From Pratylenchus scribneri (taxonomy: Eukaryota > Nematoda > Chromadorea > Rhabditida > Pratylenchidae): DNA of 64,000 nt. A program made the position numbers and the translations under genes. Shown here piece after piece: positions 54,170 to 64,000 of this stretch (position 1 is the first letter of the stretch; each line of letters opens with the position of its first letter). Under the pieces are notes generated by a model. The model had not been told where the DNA came from. It ran no database searches and saw nothing but the letters and a program-made list of their open reading frames with translations. The DNA is taken from positions 992,001 to 1,056,000 of the forward strand of contig JAQSEB010000054.1 of NCBI GenBank assembly GCA_030063045.1, given 5' to 3'.

Positions 54170-57100
54170 TAAGCTACTATTTGTGCAATTTTTCTTCTGT
54201 CTTCTTCTTTTTCTTTCAGACCCAGATAGGATGGCGGATCATAAAAATTTCCAAGGGCCATTATGTTTGGTTCCCGACCCTAAATTTTAATTTAAAAATG
54301 ACCAAAATGATTATAAAAGTTAACCTGAAATTCCTTGTACATATCCCATTGTGATTTTAAGGTGGCATTTTTAAGCCATGTTTCATTTAGTCTGGCTGAA
54401 GTTTTCAAGGAATTTCCTTCTTTATTAAATGTTTCATGCACATCCAATGCAAGGGCCTAAAAATTCATTTGTAAAATGTAATTTCCTTTATCTTACTTCA
54501 TTCCATAATTTCTCATAATATCCACATGGAGTAATTCGCGAACCAAAAATTGGAATAAATGAACACGGTTGATAATTGTTTGGCTCTCGAGGGAAGGGGA
54601 AATATTCTGCGTACATTTCCTTGTATAAATCCAAATAATGTTTGTCACTAAATATTTGGAAAAATACCATTTTAATAAAAACATTTATTACTCTGCAACT
54701 TCAATTTGGTATAATGTCAAATCGAAATCAGTCCAAAACAATGTTCTCCACATATCCCAAAACTGACAAAAAATAATTTAAATAATTAAAATAAATTAAA
54801 ATTACCATTCCCCTTGCCAAAGCCAATGAAATATCATTTGCCTTGTGGTGGCTTAATTCTTCGCCAGTTTCCTTAAAATTGATTCGATTTTAACATTGAA
54901 CTTTAATAAAATTAATTACCACATGTGGACTACTCAATTGCAACAGTAAATCAGGATTGTTGAAGAAAAATTGAACAAATGTTGGCATAAAGTTCAGCGC
55001 ATCCCATTCATGGGCCATTGTTTGATAAGGCAAAGCGAGAATATAATACGGTGATTCAGAGAGTAAATATTGTAGAGCACGGCCGAACTAAAATAATTTA
55101 TTTAAATTAATTAATTAAATTAATCAAATCACCGATCTCAACATCTCCTGAATGTCCTCATAATGAAGTAAACTTTGTTGGTTGCCGTCCATTTCGGGCA
55201 TATTCCCAACCATCCAAATCAATTTGTCCAAACCTTTTTCAGTGTTTTCCACTTTTTGGTAAATCAAATATTTTAATTAAATATAATTAAAAATTTACTT
55301 CTCCATAAACATGTCCTCCAGCTATTTGCTAATTTCCCTGGCCGTACAAATGGATCAATATAAATTCGGCCAAGCACTTTATCTGTTTGGAAATATTTCA
55401 AAATTATTTTTTAAAATGTAATATTTACTTCTATTTAAATCCGTGACTCGGAAAATGCGGCATGAAGGATGGCACCGTTCCATTGAATGATTATTTTCAT
55501 GGGTGATATCCTAAAATAATTTTGGGTTTAATATTGATTTAATTCATTTTTGACCTTAAATTGAATGCCCAAAAAGCCTTCGGTTACTTTAAGCAAATTT
55601 TCGAAAGTTTGCCAGGCTGGGAAAAATTTCATCAATTCAATTGTGTCAACACTAAATTTTCATTTTTTTTTTATTTTCAAATTTTTTGAATTACCCATGA
55701 TAATATTCTGCTTCTCTACGGCAAATATAAAACCTAAATTATTCAAAAAATTATTTTAATTTAAAATTATAATTTATACATGTCGAAGGGACGGAGCTGG
55801 CCAATTGGAATTTCTTCTTCTTCGTCTGCGTAATTTTTCCAATCATCATAACGTTGTAAAAATACAGGTCGAAAACGGTGATAAAGGCTGATGAAAAACA
55901 ATCATTTGATAAAATAAAATAAAAATAACCTTGCAATAAATTCACGCAATGTCTCCGGATTGCCAATCATTTTATGCGTGAGCTAAATTTGTAATAATTG
56001 AACACCATTTATTTCGTATATATTCCTTACTTGCATATGTGGAATTGAACGAAAGCCCAAATGTTCAGTAAATCTCTGCCTAAAATTTTATAAAATTTTT
56101 CTAAATCAATTTAAATAACTTACAAAAGATTACGAATAACATGAATAATTGGCGAATTGTTGAGCATATTTTCATCCGTAGTCAATGACTGAATGGAAAG
56201 AATCATTAATTTAATATTTGAATTAATTAAAATTGACCGCTTTACAAATCCACGCTTCCCATAATTTCTGTTTTTGTGGTCGAGCACTCGAATATTTTAA
56301 CATTTCAAAAATTGTTCCATCAATTGTTTTGGCAGACCAAGGACCCGTTTCCGGATTATTACTAAATTTAAAAATAATTTTTTTTAATATTCTTTTATTT
56401 CTTACTCTCCAGCCAATAATTGTAAAACTTTTGGCGGTGCATTTTTCAGCTGGTCCCGGTCCGTAATTGTCACATTCACCAATGAAGTTTCTTGTTCAGA
56501 TAAAACACATAAACTTTAAAATAACAAATATTTGAAATACTCTAAGAATGCTTACTAAAATAGCATAGTATGTTTTTGTATTTCAATGCCCAAAAGATGC
56601 ATATTTAATTCCTGCTGTCTTCTGTCCTTTTTATTTTTAATTGTATCCTGCTCGAATCCAGTCATGAGATATTCTTTTTTATAATAATCTATCAATCTTT
56701 GCTTCCATGGATCCAATTTATCCAATTCAGATTGTGGAATTCTCTTTAAAAAATGAAATTCTCAATGAATATAAAGGAAAATATTGTTACCTTGACAGCT
56801 TCAACCATATAATTTTCGTACATTCTTACATATAATTCTTCATTTGCGAGTTGTGCAATGGCCTATTAATAATTTTATTAAATTTTTATTATCAAAATTT
56901 ATTTTACATTAAAATCTTTGTGCCAATCCATTGCATCGCATTTTGGCCAATCAGTCAGCATTTTTAAATACAATGTGTTGAATGCAAAATGGACATTATT
57001 TTCTTCATTGAGCGGTGCCGATAAGACAGAATCAAATGTAAATTGATATGTAATTTTCTTCTTTTGAAATTCTGAAAATTATTTTTTTTTACAATTTTTA

Positions 57101-57756
57101 ACATTTTAAATTGACCTTCTTCAAATGTGTCAAGCAATTCTGCATAGGTTGTACCCAATTCCATTAGCAATTTAACTGTTCCTTGGTAGAATTCTTCGGC
57201 TAAAATAATTTTATATATTTAATTGGAAATTTTCTTTACGTGTTGCACTGGCTAACGGTGGCCAATCTCGATAAAATTCAATACTTTCCAAGAGCAAATT
57301 ATTCTCCGAGGTCTCTTTTGGCACACTCGGCATTCTATAATATTTTGTATCATTTTTATGTTTACCCCCAAAACATACACAATGAATACAGGTCTCATGT
57401 TTATATCCTGCCATCCATCATCATTCATCCAAGTCCATTTGGCAATTAAACATTTCGAACTCGTGGATAAATGTCTTAAAAATATTGAAGTCAAAAGGGA
57501 ATTCAACACAATATCAATAGAGTATCTATGGTAACCCATAAACGTATTTTACTATTCTTCAAAATGTATGTATAATTAACAAAGCTATCAATAATAATTA
57601 TTTCCCAAAAATTAAAAAGAACAATTAAATAAAAAAAAACCTTGTAATTTCCACTTGTTTCGCCCGATTAATTTTCTTAATACCATCAAAAATTCTTTGA
57701 GGATTTCTATTGCCAAATCGATATAAATTTAATAAATTTTTACAATATAAATTCAT
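54170..57756 (-). CDS. Mitochondrial M3-family oligopeptidase homologue, zinc site lost
   Basis: Related to mitochondrial intermediate peptidase and other M3 (thimet) peptidases. The N terminus (MNLYCKNLLNLYRFGNRN, then HLSTSSK) suits mitochondrial import. M3-like blocks follow: PPKVLQLLAGENNPETGPW, EMLKYSSARPQKQKLWEAW, NNSPIIHVIRNLL and PHMQLTHKMIGNPETLREF. At the place of HExxH the protein reads EMLRSFGRALQYLL, and the third ligand region (AEVPS in the family) reads EWDALNFMPTF. The later catalytic GxGARYY block reads FGSRITPCGYYEKLW. So all zinc ligands and the catalytic Tyr appear lost while the fold is kept. About 18 exons with tiny introns; the frame is intact, so it is not a pseudogene. 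A structural or peptide-binding role is inference. Confidence 0.8.
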
Positions 57757-58279
57757 CTAAAAATATTTTTAATAATCATATACTTAAAAAAATATTGATA
57801 AATATGTTAAATTTTTTTGCGAATAAAACAAAATAATATTAATTCAGATTTATTGAATTCTTTTTCTTGAATGAATACAGACAACATTAACACATAGAAA
57901 GGGAAAAAGAAATGCTTTTAAATTGGACAATATTTTAAAAATAAAACAATGAATAGGTACAGGTAGTAGTATATATGAATGAATATGGGATTGGAAAAAA
58001 AATAAACAGTATAATTGAAACCTGTTTTGGACTAGAAAAGGGAATGCTATATGATGATTGCGCAAAAAGGGGAGGGGTGGTTGAATGATATGCATCTATA
58101 CTTACAAAATTATACAGTCTAGAATTGCCTAATAATAAAAAGGGATGAATTAATTAAAATAAGAAAAATGAAATATTTGTGAAAGATTCGAAAATATAAA
58201 TATCAAATTTAGGAAGTAGAAAAAATAATTGTGTGATTTTCTTCATTATTTTTTATGCAATTTTTGACCGGTTTTTTGC
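57757..58279. other. Intergenic, no gene recognised
   Basis: AT-rich gap between the M3 homologue start and the DAF-18 stop. An 81-codon minus frame (57850-58095) is unsupported. Likely DAF-18 3'UTR plus spacer. Confidence 0.5.
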
Positions 58280-61200
58280 TCAATCGGATTGCTAAAAATA
58301 TGAATTAATTAAATATCATAAATAAAATATTACATCTGATGAAGAACATGATGAACTCGTTGACGGGGCTAAACTACAATCGGAAGGATGGAAAACTTCA
58401 GGTTCATTTAAATCTGTCAAAAGTGCACTTGAAGACAAATCCTTAATAAAAAATGGGTTTAAAAAAATATAAAGTTGAATTTACTAAATGTTTAGATTTC
58501 AATGAATTTCCAATTGTTGTTTGTTCGCCGCCAACGCTAATTGTTTCCATTTGCTTATTTGCCATTGAAATATCGTCAATTGAACTGGAAGTTTGAGTAT
58601 TTGTTTCTTCTGTCATTGGCTTTGTGGTCAACTAAATAAGTTTTTATTAAATATTTAAATTATTAAAAATTCTTACATTTTCACTTGCCAAAGACGAATT
58701 ACTCGTATTATTTTCTGTTATTCCACGAATTGTGCTACACGTTTCTTGCCTGGGATGGAAGAAGTCAAAGTCAGCAAAATTTAAATCTTCCAACTGAATA
58801 TTAGTCATTAGTGTTTTTAAAAAAAAATATTGAAAATTTAAATTAACCTCAAATCTTGATTTTGGGACATCTTCTTCCGCTTGAACAATTTTTGTTGGAA
58901 TAACCAAATTTGTATGAATTGTTGATGCAGTTGATTCTGTTTTTTTCTTTTCAACACAACCAAATTTTTGGCAAAATTTAATATCAATATTTAGAAGTGG
59001 GCAACTAATAAATCAAATAAATTTAATTAATTAAATTAAAAACTAACTGATGATGAACATTTGGATGTTTGGAATGTGAAGTAACACGTTGACGAAAGAA
59101 ATATTTACCAAAATGAGGATCATTAATTCTAAATATAATAAAATAAATAATTAAAATTAAATCGAATTTGAAACCTTGGATCATCAATAAATTGTTTTTG
59201 ATGAGAATCCAAATTTGATATATCCCTTTCGCCATTTTCTTCCGCTGAATTCAAAACTAAAAATATTTTATTATTAATTTAATTTGTATTTAAAATTTTC
59301 ACTTGATTGTTGCGCTTTAAAATTTTGCTGTTGGGTGAATAATTTTCGCTGTTTTTGTTGCATTTTTTCCATTTTTTGTAAATCTTTTTGTTCTTGTTTT
59401 TGAAGTGTAACCCGGACAAATTGTTCACATAAACGAATATCACTCGATTTTGATTCATCAATGCAACGTGTCAGAACAAAAACCTTAATTTATAAATTAA
59501 AATGAATTTAAATGTAAATATTTAAACCTTAAATGCCGAATCCAAATCTTTATTTTTGTAAGCTCTATCAATTTCTTGAACTCCAAATATGGAAACATGT
59601 TCATCCAAATTCCGCATTAAACAATTTGGACCATTCGCATTTGGTCGACCAACAATTGATTTTGGAATCTAAAAGAAAATACTATTTTTTTCCAAAAAAT
59701 ATTTACAATAGGTCCATCCCGAGGTTGGGACATTCTCCGAGTGTTGTATAAATCATTAATTAAATTCTTTCTTTTCAAATGCTTCACGAATCAATTCTTC
59801 TACTCCATATCGAGGTCTAAATTGTCGAAATTTTTAAAATAATTTTTTAATGAGCTTACGCAGATTTTTCATTTGGATAAATTCCATGAAGTGATGTCGA
59901 TGGGCAATGTAAATCCAAACCGGGTGGTCTATCCACCACAATTTCCTCTTCAAATCCATTTTCAGAAGATGTGTCCAAACTTGAACGACATTGCTTTTTA
60001 ATTGTTGGTATTTCCGTTGCGGGGATTTTTTGATCGCCAGCATCCTGTGATTGCCATCCTTAAAAAATAATTATTAAAAGATTTTTTATAATTATAAGGA
60101 CAAACCTTTCTTCTCCGATTCAACTAATGATCTGGATGGAGATCGTCCTGAAATTTTACAAATTAATTATTATTATTAAAAGAATATTATTCACTTTTCA
60201 CTGCATCAGCATTATTGCTTTCATCATTTGATTGCTTCTTATCTTCTTCTTCATTATTGGACACAAAACCATGGGTTAAAGTCGGAGCTGAAGCCGGATG
60301 ATTTGGTGAAAAACGTCGATTATCATTTTGCGGTCCATTTTTACCCAAAAGTTGTTGTTGAAAATGTTCATTTTCGGCTTCTTTATTGGTTTGTTTTCTT
60401 CGAAAATGCCTTCTCACAATCATTGATTCCGGATATGGGAATGCTTCATCTCCATGAACATATTGTCCACCACAAAAACCAGGGCATGTGAACATTGTGT
60501 TAAACCAAATATGCCCAATTTTCTTCTTCTCTTTTTTAACATTGAACAGTTTTAATCTGTTCTCTTGGAATATATCCACTCGAATATCTCCTTCCAGAAA
60601 AACTCTTTTGCTTGTTGGCACAGTCCATCCATAGCATCGTCGAGATATGCAATTTTTTCCCGCCTCTGGGCACACTGGATTGTAATTATCACCGTTCGAT
60701 GTTAGCGGATATTTTTTGTGCAATTCCTCCTCTTCATCATATTGTTCTCCGTTCAGCCACATATCATCGCCATGGAATACATCCACATCACCGCAGGCAA
60801 CCCGCACTTTCAATGCTCCCTTTGAAAATGGTCCACTCAGTTTGGGTGGTCGTTCCAAATAAATTCCAATTAATTCGCATCGAAGTGGCATATAATTCAG
60901 GTTCCGTTCACGTAAATGTGCGAAATAATAAACGTATCTTCGTTGAGATGGAATTGTCACACCTTTGTTGTTATGTGTTCGAATGATGCTATAATAGTCC
61001 ATATTCTGTCTAGGTGTTCGATAGAATGCTATATAGCAGAGATATGCACATATCATTACACCGGTTCGACCCTAAAAATTTGCTTGAAAATAGCAAAAAA
61101 TTAAAACTAAACCTTTCCAGCTTTACAATGCACTGCGACCACATTCAAGGGGTCTGCATTCAAATAATCGTGTACTTCACGGCAAAACGGTGCCATCAAT

Positions 61201-61837
61201 TCCAATCTTGGTGGATGATGGTCGGTCATTTCGAAAGAAACAACTCGATTGTGGAAATTTGCAGGATCATAAATGTATTGACCGCGTAAATTGAAAACCT
61301 TGTGAAATATTAATATTATATTTGTTGAATTAATTGTTTACTTTATAATGTCCAGGATGGTAATGCTCCAAAAATTTAACAATATGTGACATGCTATTCC
61401 TGTAGAGTGCTTCTTTTGTATCCGCTGGATAGCCCATTGCAATTATTCGATCAGTTATATCTTAAATAATTAGTAAATTATGATTCATTTAATTAAAGTA
61501 AATTACATGTGAGATCAAGATTAAATCCGTCCATTTGATAACGTCGTCTATTTTGAGAAACAATTGTTCTTAATGGAGTACAAAAAATTTGTGAGCATGA
61601 GGTAGTTGCACAATTGAAAACGGAAGGAAGCGGCGAGGTGCCAAGCAGGGAATTATGGGATGATGATGGAGTTGAAGTAGAATTTTGGGGACTGCAAGAA
61701 TTGACCATCAAATTTGGAGAAATCTGAATACAATTTGATAGAAGTGGTATCGAGTTAATATAATAATTTACCGATGTTGTCAATGGTGTCATTGTTGTCA
61801 GGTCAACGGGGTTTGAAAATTGGTTAAATTCATCCAT
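58280..61837 (-). CDS. daf-18: PTEN-type PIP3 3-phosphatase (DAF-18)
   Basis: Removes the 3-phosphate from PIP3 and so opposes PI3K/insulin signalling at the membrane. Order: an N-terminal Ser/Thr/Asn-rich extension of about 85 residues; then the PTEN start block TIVSQNRRRYQMDGFNLDLT; IIAMGYPADTKEALYRNS; WPD-like loop MTDHHPPRLEL with the Asp; P-loop VHCKAGKGRTGVMICAYL with Cys and Arg; TI-loop NNKGVTIPSQRRYVYYFA; and a C2 domain starting LRCELIGIYLERPPKLSGPF. A long Ser/Gln/Glu-rich tail, spread over many small exons, ends SSSCSSDQSD; a long tail is also seen in worm DAF-18. The large exon 60187-61072 carries the TI loop and C2 domain. Start chosen at 61837 because TTTTCAG lies two bases before the ATG; an upstream in-frame ATG at 61927 is less likely. 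Confidence 0.93.
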
Positions 61838-62372
61838 ATCTGAAAATGAAGATTTACTATTTTTTTTTAATGTATAAGTAATGTATTGTCCATGAATCCT
61901 ACTACTATTGGTTAAAAATTTATTCAAATTTAGTACAATGTTCAGTTTCCGTGAAACTAAAAAAAACTTATTTAGTTAATCAATGAAAAAACGCTAGTGA
62001 ATTTTTACACTTTCGAGAGTCAAGAAATGGAAAATAGTATTGGAATTAGGGTTCGTTGAGATGGAAATGGAAGGGAATTGGAGCACGTGCCGTCCCATTC
62101 TTTACTCTCTAGCCTAGCCGGGGCCGGCAGTAATATTTGCTAAACTCACATTCAGAGGGTTTATAAATTAATATATTTTTTCCATGGATTATATTCAAGA
62201 TTTTATTGTATAGATAAAATGTATTTGTTTCACAATTTTATAAAAATATTGAAAGGTTTTTTAACCTTGGACTGAATTTAAAGAAATAATTTATTTATAA
62301 TTTATGCAACATCAATGATGAAAAAATAATAAATTCCTTGTTGGAAAAATAACAATGGTTTTCATTTCCTCT
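61838..62372. promoter_or_regulatory. Gap upstream of daf-18, probable promoter and trans-splice site
   Basis: The acceptor AATCTTCATTTTCAG ends at about 61840 on the minus strand. About 250 bp further upstream is a GC-richer island (62085-62145) with CACGTG (62085-62090) and CTAGCCTAGCCGGGGCCGGC, standing out from the AT-rich surroundings. Otherwise no gene. Confidence 0.4.
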
Positions 62373-63340
62373 TTAATCATCAAATTTCTTCTTTTTGGGC
62401 ATTACAGAGCCGCCTTGACCTCCATTGAATGGTCTTTTATTGCCCGGTCCCGATGAACTGCTTTGACCACCGCGTCCGCCTCGAAAACCACCGCCAGCAT
62501 TGTTGAAACCTCCTCTGCCTTGGTCTTTTCCTCCAAAATTGTTGCTCCCACCTCTGAATCCTCCTCGAAAACCACCTCTGTCTTGTCCTTAAATTAACAT
62601 GAATTAATTATTTAACAAAATGATTAAATTTAAATAAACCTCGATTTCCTCCCCTTCCTCTATTATTGGGTCCGCCTCCACGGCCACCACCTGAATTTTA
62701 TAAATGAATAATATAATTAATTTTTCTATAATATTTTTGCTAAAGAGCTTAATTCAAAATTGATTTTTCTTTTAATTAAAATTAGTTTACCTCCTCTGCC
62801 ACCTCCTCCTCGTTGTTGACCTCTCCCTCCACGACCTCCTCCTCTTTGCGATTGTCCTCCGGAAAGAAACCGTTCAACAGGCAACAATTTTGCTGGATCA
62901 ATGAAAATCTTTTGCTGTTCTTTGAATGATGATGCTTTTAAACCATCATTTAGCTTGACAGAAAAACCCTAAACAATTAATATTTACTATATTAATATTG
63001 GATAAAAAACTAACATTATCTTTCGGCCCTCCAAATATCTCATCAATTTTGCCAATTTGCTCTTTATTCTCAAAGAAGACTGGAGCATTGAAATATGGTA
63101 TTTTGCCACAAGTTGTATTACAAACTATATCATTCTCGCAGGGATGAGTAAAGTAGCCAAGTTCTTAATAATAATTTCATTTTTTAAAATTATTTAACAC
63201 ATTTTTATACCAATGACTTCGCTTGGGGGTCCTTGGTCAACAAATGGACGACCACCGCCTCCTCTTCCACCACGTCCTCCGCCACCGCGTACTCTCCCTC
63301 CGCCTCCACGTCCGCTTGGTCCTCTTCCTCCAAATCCCAT
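62373..63340 (-). CDS. gar-1: H/ACA snoRNP subunit GAR1
   Basis: Nucleolar component of box H/ACA particles that guide pseudouridylation of rRNA. The product has the diagnostic sandwich: an N-terminal Gly/Arg-rich region ([18 protein letters not shown]), the GAR1 core ([20 protein letters not shown], then [50 protein letters not shown]), and a long C-terminal RGG region ([17 protein letters not shown]) ending MPKKKKFDD, a nuclear signal. Five short introns, including one inside the core. Start ATG 63340, stop at 62373; about 225 residues, normal for the family. The gap to the M16-like gene is 222 bp on the same strand. Confidence 0.95.
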
Positions 63341-63562
63341 TGTTCTTGATTAAATTTTCTTGAAAATTTTAATTAAAATTTAATAATAAAATGATAATTA
63401 ATGCAATAAGAAAGAATTAATTCCAAAATATCTCAATTATATTTAAACAAAATAGTAAATATGGCAATAATTTATCGATTATCAATGCAATTCAACAACT
63501 AATATGAAAAAAAAACATAAAAAATGAACAATATGAAAAAAGTAATAAATCAAAAAATTGAA

Positions 63563-64000
63563 TCAAAATTCCGGCTGTGTTTGAAATTGTTCCAGCTTGC
63601 AAATTTCAACACCTCCAAAGCTCTTCTTCACTTCATCAATTCGCGATGGATTCAGTGCAATGCAACGAATGGATTTGGCATCATCAAAGAGTTGGCGAAT
63701 TGCTGGCGAACCTTTGGCCAAAACATCATCCATTCGGGCCGTCCAAATTCGATTGGATAATTCTCTGAATTTTATAAAATAAAAATTTAAATAATTTTTT
63801 CCTTAACTGTGTAAAATTTGGTCCAACATTTCGAATTGTGGCCAACATCGCCGACATTGCTGTCGTTTTCACGGTGCTTTGTCCACTGATAAGTTCGCAA
63901 ACCATCGACCGTTTTGCCGCTTCAAATTGTGCCTTGTCCAATTTTCCATCGTCCAAAATTTTCAACTGAAAAAATTTTTGAATTAAAAAGAATGTTTATG
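63563..64000 (-). CDS. M16-family metallopeptidase-like protein, C-terminal part
   Basis: Only the last two exons and the edge of the preceding intron lie in the window. Exon 63828-63965 encodes KILDDGKLDKAQFEAAKRSM with a helical ending STVKTTAMSAMLATIRN; a 61-bp intron from GTTGGACC to AAATTCAG leads to 63563-63766, which reads RELSNRIWTARMDDVLAKGS and ends VEICKLEQFQTQPEF. The pattern of a helix, then LSNRIWTARMDDVL, fits the C-terminal domain of M16C-type proteases such as presequence-protease relatives in worms. Active-site residues lie in the N-terminal half, outside the window, so activity cannot be judged. The gene continues past 64000. Confidence 0.55.

Overview
The window reads as nuclear DNA from a nematode. 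Genes are split by very short introns (about 42-60 bp, GT..AG), the DNA is AT-rich, start codons often sit just after a TTTTCAG-type acceptor as expected of spliced-leader trans-splicing, and the best-recognised proteins have familiar worm relatives: a DAF-18/PTEN phosphatase, a delta-type novel protein kinase C (TPA-1-like) and a kleisin of condensin II (KLE-2-like). A long 171-bp satellite would fit the satellite-rich clade IV worms such as root-knot nematodes, but the genus is inference.

Layout. 1-7182 is a satellite array of 42 monomers of 171 bp. 7183-10206 holds degenerate repeats, a Q/N-rich coding fragment and a small secreted-protein gene on the plus strand. 10426-13488 is a seven-exon, 375-residue peptide-type GPCR on the minus strand. 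15248-22387 is an 18-exon novel PKC of about 802 residues on the minus strand; its introns carry a 1.2-kb hAT-like element, a minisatellite and a MITE. 22388-42755 is a gene-poor, repeat-rich stretch with several inverted-repeat element families, a 130-bp hAT MITE, a second copy of the minisatellite, poly-G tracts and, nearly hidden, a three-exon neuropeptide precursor (35849-36781) with an allatostatin-C/somatostatin-like CFFSPVQC loop.

42756-64000 is dense and entirely minus-strand. In transcription order it holds the last exons of an M16-type protease, GAR1, DAF-18/PTEN, an M3 peptidase homologue that has lost its zinc site, TRMT112, an unrecognised Q-rich coiled-coil protein, FMC1, condensin-II H2, mitochondrial ribosomal protein L42 and LIPT2. 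Some of the gaps are only 130-230 bp, so parts may be operons. Four of the ten products are mitochondrial or mitochondrial-like. Two 310-bp Harbinger-like foldback elements in opposite orientation flank FMC1.

All exon models were read by eye from reading frames, splice signals and family motifs. Where exon phases close exactly (GPCR, PKC, neuropeptide) the models are strong; for the multi-exon genes near the right end the spans are firmer than individual exon edges.
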